Of a stretch of 64,000 bases of DNA, positions 27,796 through 35,561 are shown piece by piece. Numbering within the stretch: position 1 is the first letter of the stretch; every line of letters begins with the position of its first letter. The stretch is from Pycnococcus provasolii (taxonomy: Eukaryota > Chlorophyta > Pseudoscourfieldiophyceae > Pseudoscourfieldiales > Pycnococcaceae), in contig OW568863.1 in the NCBI GenBank assembly GCA_938743325.2, positions 992,001-1,056,000 of the forward strand, in the 5' to 3' direction. The position numbers and the translations under genes were made by a program. The notes beneath the pieces were generated by a model. That model saw only the letters and a program-made list of their open reading frames with translations, was not told where the DNA came from and searched no databases.

Positions 27796-30639
27796 ATGAA
27801 CTTCTTCCGCAACCGGCGCAAGTCCCATGGGAACGCGGGCCCTGGAGACGGGGATGGTCTCATGATGGCCTCGGACGGGTTCCTCCCGGCGAGCCCCGGA
27901 TCGCCCGGGGCGAACGCGTCGTCGAACGAGATCGGCATGCTCGCGTCGGCCGCGATCAGGGAAGTGGCAGAAAGCAACCAGGCGCCAAGTGCTGTCAACT
28001 GGGACGCAGTCAGCAGCCTCGTCGAGTGGACAAACGAACGAAACGGCGCGCCAGCAGCCGACGTGCTCGCGGAGATCAAGCCCGCTGTCAAGTCGCCAAG
28101 TCCCGCGCAGGCGCTCAGGGCACTCACCGTGCTCGACACCGTCGCTAGGTCCGTCGGCGCGAGTGCGTTTGCAGAGCTCGGAAGCCGCAAGTGGATCCAG
28201 AGGCTTGTTAAGCTCGCGTCGGGCGCATCCGACGGACGCGTGCGCGTCGCCGTGCAGCAGCTTCTCGCCGACTGGAGCGTAACATGTCCCAGGACGGGGT
28301 CTGGAAGCAGAGCGCCGTTCGAGAATGCGCTCTCCACGCTCGCAAGGTCGCACGCCATCATGCCGCCGGCGGGAAGCGACGGGAACGGGTGCGTGGGTGG
28401 CATCTTCGTAAGAGGCCGACAGTTTTCGTGGGATGTGCCAGCTGCCGCAGCCTCCGCCACGCCGCCGCGACCGCAGCAGCAGGTTCCGCCGCCGACGCAC
28501 TACACCCCGCCGCCCCCCGTGACGGCGGCGTACAACTCGCCCCCCATGATGGCGATGGGGATGCCCCCGCCCATGGCCACGCCGCAGCAGGCTATGCAGC
28601 CGGCGATGGCGGCGGCTCAGCAGCCGCTGTCTCCGTCCGAGCTCGTGTCGCGCATGCGTGGCGACCTCGACGACCTAGGGCGGGCGTGCAGCAAGATGCG
28701 CGAGAGTGCGTCGGATGTGCAGGCGGTGCAGCAGGTGGCTGAGCAGTCAGCCGGGACGTTCGAGCGGTGCCTGCGCTGGCAGGAGGGCGTCTCGTCTCTC
28801 CTCGAGCAGCCGCTCAGCGAGGGGGACCTCATGTCCGTGCTCGACATGAACGATCGGCTCAACACGCTCATCCCTCGTTGGCAGGCTCTGCTGTCGTCGT
28901 CGACGGGGGAGCACAGCGAGGAGAGCAGTGAGGGCGTAGCCAGCCGCCGTCTGACGGCGGACGACCTCATGGATAGCGACTTTGGCGCGACGGGTGGCGG
29001 CGCGGGGGTGCTGCCCCCGTCGTCGTCATCAGCCAGCGACGCGGCGGAACTCGAGGCGCTTCGTCGCGAGCTTGCCACCGCCAAGGCGACAGCCGCGGCG
29101 GAGCTCGCATCCGCGGCGGCGGCACATGCCGAGGAGGTGGCGAACGTCAAGAGCCTTGCGGTGAACAAGCTGAAGGAGCTGCAGAGGGAGAACGAGGAGC
29201 TGAGGACGGCTGCTGCTGGCGGTGGAGGTGGAGGAGGAGGCGGAGATGATGCGAGCCAAGCGGATGACGGCGCGGCGGAGAAGGTGGCGACGGCGGTGAA
29301 GGCGGCGGAGGTGGCGGAGATGCGTGCGGCAGAGCTCGAGGCTGAGGTGGCGCAGGGAGTCGCGTCGCTGAATGCGGCGCGAGGCGAGATGGAGGCTCTT
29401 CGCGTGAAAATGGCGGCGCTCGAGGCGGAGGCTTCGAACGTGATGGCGCTGAAATCTCGCGCCGAGGCTTCGGAAGCGGCGGCGAAGAGGATGGAGCTTG
29501 AGCTCAGGAAGGAGAGCGTGCTGCGCAAGAAGGCGTACAACCAGATTCGGGAGCTGCGCGGGAACATCCGCGTCGTCGCGCGCGTGAGGCCAGCCACCGC
29601 CGGTTCCAGCGAGCACGTTCAGTCGGCTGGCGAAGGTAGGTCTTGCACCGTGTCCGACGAATACACGTGCCAGCTGCTGCACGACGACGCACGCGGCGAC
29701 TCGCAGATGCGGCGCTACGAGTTTGACGCCTGCTTGCCCGAGGGCACGACGCAGGAGCAGGTGTACGACGAGGTTGGCGACGTGGTGCAGAGCGCCCTCG
29801 ACGGATACAAGGTTTGCGTGTTTGCGTACGGGCAGACGGGCAGCGGCAAGACGCACACGATGGTGGGCAGCGACGACACGCCAGGCTTGCTGCCACGCTG
29901 CGCGCGGCAGATGTTTGCCGGCGGCGACTCGAAGGGCAACGTGACGGTGAGGTGCCAGATTCTCGAGCTCTACCAGGACAACTTGGTTGACCTGCTGCAC
30001 AGCGGCAGCAAGGGATCGGCGTTGACGATTCGCCGCGACGCCTCGACTGGCAACGTGTCGGTTGAAAATGCCGAGACGGTGACGTCCACGGACGCCGACG
30101 CACTGTTGGACGTGTGCAAGAAGGCGTTTTCGAGAAGGGCCACCGCGTCGACGAAGATGAACGTCGAGTCGAGCCGAAGCCACCTGATGCTGATGTTTTC
30201 CACGGAGCACGTCGCCGACAACACGGGTGCCATTTCCAAGGGCAAGCTCACGCTGGTGGACTTGGCGGGAAGCGAGCGCGTGAAGAAGAGCGGCGCGGAG
30301 GGCAAGCTGCTGGACGAGGCGAAGGCGATCAACCAGAGCCTGAGCGCGCTCGGCGACGTCGTGAGCGCGTTGACGAAGGGCGAGAAGCACATCCCCTACA
30401 GGAACTCGAGGCTGACGCAGCTGATGAGCGATAGTCTGGGTGGGCAGGCGAAGACGCTGATGATTGTGAACGTGAGCCCGCTTGGCGAGGACAGCTCGGA
30501 GACGAAAAACAGCCTGGACTATGCCAGCCGAGTGAAGCTGGTGACGAACGACGCTTCTAAGAGCATTGAGACGAAAACTGTCCTGGCTTTGAAGAAGGAG
30601 GTGGATGAGCTGAAGAAGAAGCTTCTTTCGAGTAAGTAG
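27796..30639 (+). CDS. VHS-GAT-kinesin-14 fusion motor
   Basis: One uninterrupted frame of 947 residues. Residues ~40-185 form a VHS domain (ALRALTVLDTVARSVGAS, then RKWIQRLVKLASG and QQLLADWS). Residues ~275-370 form a GAT three-helix bundle (LVSRMRGDLDDLG, LMSVLDMNDRLNTLIPRWQ). About 410-580 is coiled coil with a poly-Gly break. From ~585 there is a C-terminal kinesin motor: neck ELRGNIRVVARVRP typical of minus-end-directed kinesin-14, P-loop GQTGSGKTHT, switch I ESSRSH, switch II LVDLAGSE. VHS-GAT is the ubiquitin- and endosome-binding module of TOM1/TOL/GGA proteins. A role in moving ubiquitinated endosomal cargo toward microtubule minus ends is inference. ATG 27796 follows a GTG in the same frame. 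Confidence 0.88.
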   Translation: MNFFRNRRKSHGNAGPGDGDGLMMASDGFLPASPGSPGANASSNEIGMLASAAIREVAESNQAPSAVNWDAVSSLVEWTNERNGAPAADVLAEIKPAVKSPSPAQALRALTVLDTVARSVGASAFAELGSRKWIQRLVKLASGASDGRVRVAVQQLLADWSVTCPRTGSGSRAPFENALSTLARSHAIMPPAGSDGNGCVGGIFVRGRQFSWDVPAAAASATPPRPQQQVPPPTHYTPPPPVTAAYNSPPMMAMGMPPPMATPQQAMQPAMAAAQQPLSPSELVSRMRGDLDDLGRACSKMRESASDVQAVQQVAEQSAGTFERCLRWQEGVSSLLEQPLSEGDLMSVLDMNDRLNTLIPRWQALLSSSTGEHSEESSEGVASRRLTADDLMDSDFGATGGGAGVLPPSSSSASDAAELEALRRELATAKATAAAELASAAAAHAEEVANVKSLAVNKLKELQRENEELRTAAAGGGGGGGGGDDASQADDGAAEKVATAVKAAEVAEMRAAELEAEVAQGVASLNAARGEMEALRVKMAALEAEASNVMALKSRAEASEAAAKRMELELRKESVLRKKAYNQIRELRGNIRVVARVRPATAGSSEHVQSAGEGRSCTVSDEYTCQLLHDDARGDSQMRRYEFDACLPEGTTQEQVYDEVGDVVQSALDGYKVCVFAYGQTGSGKTHTMVGSDDTPGLLPRCARQMFAGGDSKGNVTVRCQILELYQDNLVDLLHSGSKGSALTIRRDASTGNVSVENAETVTSTDADALLDVCKKAFSRRATASTKMNVESSRSHLMLMFSTEHVADNTGAISKGKLTLVDLAGSERVKKSGAEGKLLDEAKAINQSLSALGDVVSALTKGEKHIPYRNSRLTQLMSDSLGGQAKTLMIVNVSPLGEDSSETKNSLDYASRVKLVTNDASKSIETKTVLALKKEVDELKKKLLSSK

Positions 30640-30742
30640 CAGCTCCTCCTCCAAACCAAAAGAAAGTAGTCACCATGTAAAGCCCGTACTCTTGTTTATA
30701 TAGATTCCCTTCGGTGAATATGTTTTTAATCCCAGATAACCT

Positions 30743-31100
30743 GAAGTAAGTAAGTAAGTAAGTACGTTTTACACATGTGATTACGACAGAGGCAGACGCG
30801 CGTCGTCGGAGGAGGAGGACAGAATGGAGGCGGATGAAGTAAGTAAGTACGTTTTACACATGTGATTACAACAGAGGCACACGCGCGTCGTCAGAGGAGG
30901 AGGACAGAATGGAGGCGGATGAAGTAAGTAAGTAAGTAAGTAAGTAAGTACGTTTTACACATGTGATTACGACAGAGGCAGACGCGCGTCGTCGGAGGAG
31001 GAGGACAGAATGGAGGCGGATGAAGTAAGTAAGTAAGTAAGTAAGTACGTTTTACACATGTGATTACGACAGAGGCAGACGCGCGTCGTCGGAGGAGTCG
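30743..31100. repeat. Four tandem ~80-100 bp repeats copied from the RPC5 3' end
   Basis: Units 30743-30835, 30836-30920, 30921-31021 and 31022-31100 each carry a variable (GTAA/AAGT)n run, ACGTTTTACACATGTGATTA and the stop-proximal codons of RPC5. The unit at 31022-31100 is the functional end of the gene (stop at 31064-31066). The other three lie downstream as non-coding copies. Read on the minus strand each contains TGTAA, the usual green-algal poly(A) signal. Confidence 0.85.
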
Positions 31101-32017
31101 TCCATGTCGTCGTCGTCAACATGATCGTCGTCGTTGGAATCATCGTCGTCGTTGGAATCGTCGTCGTTGGATGTTGTCGTCGTGTGCTCGCTCTTGAGCG
31201 CTTGCCCGGTGCCGTTAGGCTGCTTGCCGCTTGCTCCTGATGGAGGGTGATTCGGGGCTGACGGAGGAGGCCCAAGAGAGGCTAGCACACCCGTTGGCGA
31301 TAGCTTAAGGAGTTCGCTTGGTGCGGATAACGCCGATGCGACGAGTGACGCGGCACTTGCGACGACTGGCTGCGCCGGCCTCCACCTTTCCTCCTCCTCG
31401 CGCCGGCGTAGGTGCGCATGACTCTGCTGTCGCAGTTCAGCCTGCCTTTCCGTTTCTCGCGTACGAACGGACGTGGTGATGCGAATGAGGTTGCTGGAGT
31501 CTTCCTTTAGGACGGAGGACGGAGCTGCTGCTGCCCCTGCTGCCCCTCCTCCTGCTCCTGACGGGTCGTCGTCGTCGTCGTCGTCGTGGTGGTTCTCGTC
31601 GTCTGGCTGTGATTGTTGTTGGGAGTTGTACTGTGGGTTGGTTACGGCTGGTAGTATCTGCACACCCGCCTCCACGGGAACGAGCACGAGCGAGCGGCCG
31701 TCGTCAGCCCACATCGCCGCGAGCGAGCGCGTCGTGTGCGTCGACGTTGCGAGCGACGACGTGCGAGCGCGCGCGTTGACATGCCGCGTGTCGAATGCGG
31801 ACGTTTCGTTGAGCGTCGTTTCCACAAGTCCGCACACGGGCTTGTGCTGCATGTGCGTGACGTCGGCATGCTCGTACGCGCGCGTCGGAGGTCGGAGCGG
31901 GTACTGGAACACGAGAGGCTGGTAGGACGCTGGCAACGAGGGCGCGAGGTGGAGCGGGATGGAACGCACGACGGGGTCAGCATTATTGTTGGGGGAGGAG
32001 GAGGGTTGAGACGCCAT
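31064..32017 (-). CDS. RNA polymerase III subunit RPC5 (Sin-like)
   Basis: This 317-residue protein matches the RPC5/POLR3E N-terminal Sin domain: VRSIPLHLAPSLPASYQPLV, QYPLRPPTRAY, a KPVCGLVETTLNETSAFD block and MWADDGRSLVLVPVEAGVQI. It forms the TFIIF-like RPC4-RPC5 subcomplex of Pol III, needed for initiation, termination and recycling. The C-terminus is an acidic Asp/Asn tail. ATG 32017 is used; the frame upstream starts at TTG. The stop codon lies inside a tandem repeat array. It is convergent with the VHS-kinesin gene. Confidence 0.8.
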   Translation of the reverse strand: MASQPSSSPNNNADPVVRSIPLHLAPSLPASYQPLVFQYPLRPPTRAYEHADVTHMQHKPVCGLVETTLNETSAFDTRHVNARARTSSLATSTHTTRSLAAMWADDGRSLVLVPVEAGVQILPAVTNPQYNSQQQSQPDDENHHDDDDDDDPSGAGGGAAGAAAAPSSVLKEDSSNLIRITTSVRTRETERQAELRQQSHAHLRRREEEERWRPAQPVVASAASLVASALSAPSELLKLSPTGVLASLGPPPSAPNHPPSGASGKQPNGTGQALKSEHTTTTSNDDDSNDDDDSNDDDHVDDDDMDDSSDDARLPLS

Positions 32018-32103
32018 CAGAGAGGGCAATGGCGGCGGACTTTGCAATGAGAGAGAAGAAGAAGGAGGAGAAGAACGAGGGAACTGGGAGTTCTGGTTCT
32101 GGG

Positions 32104-32129
32104 GGTTAGGGTTAGGGTTAGGGTTAGGA
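32104..32129. repeat. Telomere-like TTAGGG tract upstream of RPC5
   Basis: Four clean GGGTTA units, about 90 bp upstream of the RPC5 start codon on the minus strand. Confidence 0.75.
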
Positions 32130-32166
32130 GAAAGAAAAATGCTTCTTACTTACACGAACCTTGGAG

Positions 32167-33042
32167 TTATGCCTTTTTCTGCGTCCTCCGCTTCGCCCGG
32201 AACTTGATGTAACCTGTGACGATGCCGTGCGCCCACTGCCAGCTCACGCTTATCGTAATAAATACCATGAGGTACACGAATGTGCAGAACGGCTGAGGAC
32301 TGATGAAAGAGAGAGGAACGTCGCCGCCCGTGCGCAAGTTGTAACGCGTGTACCACACGTAGATGTGGCGCAGCGTGAAACCTGGCGCGTAGAAGACGCG
32401 GCAAAGCACGTATAGCAAGGTGTAAGGCAAGCTCAGTGACTCGTACAGCCGCTTGAGATCCCTGGAGGTTGCCAGCGCGGCGTCGGTCCGTTTTTCGGAC
32501 AGCTTTTTCGAAGCGATGCGCGCAAACTCCCAAGGAAGCTGCAGCGGGTTTGTCAGCTCTCCAAAAAGAATGGCGTTCACTGTCAACCACTGAGTCGTCG
32601 AAAGCAACCGCGTCGTCGCGATCGTGCCCAAGCTGCCGACATGGTGGCAGTAGTAAAGCCAGTTGGGCTCGAACGTCGCCATGAACGCAAAGTCGTACAG
32701 AAAGTAGCCAAACGCAACGTCGTGCGTGAGCATGGAAAGCGGCGTCACGTCAATGCTCATCAGCGACCACCCTTGCTTAAAACCCGCCTCGAAGTACACG
32801 AGCGCGCCCAGGGTGACAACGATCACGGCGTGCGTGAACGCGGCGACGCGGTTCGTGAACTGGATGCGTAGAAGCTTGGAGTGAAGCCGCTCGAGCTTGG
32901 AAGCGAACGGGAGGAAGTAGGCTATGGCTGTGACGGCGGTGAAGAAGACGAACGATAGTATGGAGTTGTTGAGAAGGGAGGAGAAAGGCGGAGAGGCGGG
33001 GTCGGTGGAGAAGAGACGGAGAAAAGAGTAGTCGGCGGCCAT
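32167..33042 (-). CDS. TLC-domain (TRAM-LAG1-CLN8) membrane protein
   Basis: This 291-residue protein has about six or seven hydrophobic helices and the TLC pattern: LHSKLLRIQFTNRVAAFTHA, a HDVAFGYFLYDFAFM helix, WLYYCHHVGSLG with the conserved His pair, and a basic lysine-rich C-terminal tail. TLC proteins include ceramide synthases and lipid-trafficking proteins of the ER. The Lag1 motif of true ceramide synthases is not clear, so the lipid role is open. ATG 33042 in caccATGG context is well supported. The first third of the gene and its promoter lie in an inverted duplication, and a truncated copy is at 40436. Confidence 0.85.
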   Translation of the reverse strand: MAADYSFLRLFSTDPASPPFSSLLNNSILSFVFFTAVTAIAYFLPFASKLERLHSKLLRIQFTNRVAAFTHAVIVVTLGALVYFEAGFKQGWSLMSIDVTPLSMLTHDVAFGYFLYDFAFMATFEPNWLYYCHHVGSLGTIATTRLLSTTQWLTVNAILFGELTNPLQLPWEFARIASKKLSEKRTDAALATSRDLKRLYESLSLPYTLLYVLCRVFYAPGFTLRHIYVWYTRYNLRTGGDVPLSFISPQPFCTFVYLMVFITISVSWQWAHGIVTGYIKFRAKRRTQKKA

Positions 33043-33214
33043 GGTGGTGAGGATGTTTTTTTTTGTGGATGATCTATATCTTCTCGGTGACTCGGTGTGC
33101 TTGTGTTGCCAGTGGTGGTGTGGTGGTGTGGTGGTTGGTGTGTTTGGTTGCTTGCCACCGTAAGTACTGCACAAAATCTTTTCTGTACAATGTCACTATG
33201 CGTTTAGGGGTTAC

Positions 33215-33350
33215 GGCTCTGTGGCTCAATGGTAGAGCAATTGATTCCAGAAATTTCCTGAAAACAACTCCCTGCGAAATGAAAATTTCGCGGAAAAATT
33301 TTCGAGTGCGACAACTCAATAGGTTGTGGGTTCGATTCCTGCCAGGGTCT
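33215..33350 (+). tRNA. tRNA-Trp (CCA) with 64-nt intron, copy 1
   Basis: A full cloverleaf can be drawn: acceptor GGCTCTG/CAGGGTC (two G-U pairs), D-arm GCTC/GAGC, anticodon stem ATTGA/TCAAT, T-arm GTGGG/CCTGC with loop TTCGATT. The anticodon CCA is at 33247-33249. An intron at 33251-33314 follows position 37, the canonical place for nuclear tRNA introns. A nine-T Pol III terminator lies downstream at 33414-33422. CCA is not encoded. Confidence 0.93.
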
Positions 33351-33413
33351 TGTTCGAAATAAATGCAAATTTCGATCAACCTAACTTCGACGTCTTAACG
33401 ACGTACTGGCGTC

Positions 33414-33422
33414 TTTTTTTTT
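33414..33422 (+). terminator. Pol III oligo-T terminator of tRNA-Trp copy 1
   Basis: A T9 run 64 bases after the tRNA 3' end, the first T run of four or more downstream. Mirrored at 40056-40064. Confidence 0.6.
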
Positions 33423-33947
33423 GCTTACAGTTACCACCATTCGCCCGGACGAGTGCGTCGGAGGACACTCAGGATAGCGACAAAGCACGGCGTACTATGG
33501 TAGTTAGTACCCCGAAACGTGCGTCTATTTCGAACGTGGTATGTGGTTTTCCTCAAGGACGGACCAGTTGTTTAAAAATTTCCGTTCAAAAATCGGTATT
33601 TTGGGATCCGCCGCGAAGTGAACTGTCTTAGAGCTACGACCAAATAAATGGGTGGATTTCGCCCCGCGCGCCGTAGTAAGTTTAGGTTGTGCGAAAAACC
33701 GCTCAGCCCCCAACCTCCGACTAGAGAAAAAGACTCCTTGGACAGGTCCCTTGCTGCCTTGCACACCGGCCGGTGTTGCATCGCGCTGATTAAGGTGGTC
33801 AAGAGCCCGAACGCGGACCTGAAAGCTCTTGCAAGCTCTTGCCAGCTCGCGGCCGGTGTGCAAGGGGGGTCTTTTTTTTACTGGCCGGAGTTTGGTATTT
33901 GGTAGGCCTTGGACCGGACCATCCACGTTCACGTGAGACACCTTGTC

Positions 33948-35561
33948 ATGCAGCCCGGCGACGTCGCGCGCAAGCTCTTCGCGCAAATCGACCTTAACGG
34001 CGACGGCGTGCTCTCGGCTCAGGAGACGCGCGCGTATTTGGAACGCAACGGCGAAGAAGAGCTCGGGAACGCCATCTTCGCGCAGCTCGACGTCGACGGA
34101 GACGGCATCGTCACGCTCGAAGAGTTTCTGCAAGGGTTCGGCAAAATGAGAAACAAGCTCGCGAAAGTAGTTGACAATAGTTCACCAGTGTTTCGCGCAG
34201 TGTCGCTAGAGTGGCTCGAGCAGCTCGTGCAAGATAACGCAGGGACGACGCACAGCTGGGAGGTGAGCAAGGAGTTCATGAATGAGGAGGATGGCGGTGG
34301 TCAGGACGGGACGTTGACTGTGACGCCTGAGAATCTCGAAATGCACCGCACAAAGCGACGCACCGCTGAGAAAGCAAAGAGCGGTAAGCCTGTGCCCGTG
34401 ACATATCGTGAGATACCTTTCGAGCACATGTACACGACGGACATCGTCGAGTGCTTCGTGCGCTCGCTCGCACGGACAGAGCACAAGAGTTACGCGCAAG
34501 CGAAGAACCTACCTGTCGGCACGCCGACGTACTTCATATCGCACGCTTGGAGTAGCCGGTTTGTGGACCTTGTGGAAAGCGTGACTTCTGCACTTGCGGG
34601 TGCTGCGAAGAACGATACGTTCGTTTGGCTTGACATATTCGCCATCAACCAGGACGATACGGGCGGAGTATTTTCAGCCATGGCTGAGCTCGACGACGGC
34701 CGCACGCTCGCTGGTACGATAGCGACGTCTCGCGCAACACTCGTCGTGCTGGATAAAGATCGCGTCATTCCGTTGACGAGGTTGTGGTGCCTGTACGAGA
34801 TCGGGTCGACACCACCGCAGAAGCTGCAGCTCGTGACGCACGGCTTCTCAGAAAAGGACGTGTCGCAACACATTCGCAGCATCGACGCGGAGACGGCGCT
34901 GTGCTTTTCGCCCGCGGACAAGGAGATGATTCACGGCGAAATCACGGGCGAATGTTTTGAGCGGCGCCACTCACTAGCCCATTTTTACTTGGTGGTCGTA
35001 AATTTCGACGGGTTTATTGCAGCGTTTTTCATTCATCATACAATCAGTTTACAAGAGAACAAAACGTCACTCCCCCGACTACATAGTGCTTCGTACATCC
35101 CACACGCGAACGGTCTTGTCGTCGCTCGCGGAGACGATGCGCGTCCCATCCGCGGAATACGATGCGGATCTCACCCGATCGGAATGGCCTTCCAGCACAG
35201 ATATGCACGCGCCGGTCGTCGCGTCCCACACGCGAACGGTGTTGTCCGAGCTCGCGGAGACGATGCGCGTACCATCCGCGGAATACGAGGCGGATGTCAC
35301 CCCATCGGAATGGCCTTCCAGCACAGATATACACGCGCCGGTCGTCGCGTCCCACACGCGAACCGTTTCGTCCCAGCTCGCGGAGACGATGCGCGTACCA
35401 TCCGCGCTATACGAGGCGGAAGTCACAGGACCAGAATGGCCTTCCAGCACGGATATACACGCGCCGGTCGTCGCGTCCCACACGCGAGCGGTCTTGTCGT
35501 AGCTCGCGGAGACGATGCGCGTACCATCCGCGGAATACGAGGCGGAAGTCACAGAATCTGA
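33948..35561 (+). pseudogene. Truncated EF-hand/TIR-like receptor copy
   Basis: From the ATG at 33948 to 34949 this equals the first 334 codons of the intact receptor gene (39530 leftward). It holds two EF-hand-like loops (DLNGDGVLSAQE, DVDGDGIVTLEE) and the TIR-like block (TPTYFISHAW..WLDIFAINQD..LWCLYEI). Identity ends at 34949. The frame then runs through the 3' flank and antisense to the WD40 repeats of the intact gene, stopping at 35561, so the last ~200 residues are probably meaningless. The break falls just after the TIR-like domain, so a short EF-TIR protein could still be made. It may equally be a dead fragment. Both copies share the same promoter sequence. Confidence 0.8.

Larger units (their letters stand above)
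32812..34949. repeat. Left arm of the NACHT-locus inverted duplication
   Basis: 2138 bp, paired with 38529-40666 in inverted orientation (paired coordinates sum to 73478, with no indels seen at the points checked). The arm contains the TLC 5' end, tRNA-Trp and the 5' 1.0 kb of the receptor gene. A mismatch near the outer end (32818/40660) shows the arms are distinct sequences. Confidence 0.92.

Noticed and set aside
27264-28148. 294-codon plus-strand frame spanning the inverted-repeat element
   Set aside because: It runs through a hairpin element and then out of frame across the kinesin start.
29029-30654. 541-codon minus-strand frame across the VHS-kinesin gene
   Set aside because: Antisense shadow; kinesin motifs are unambiguous on the plus strand.
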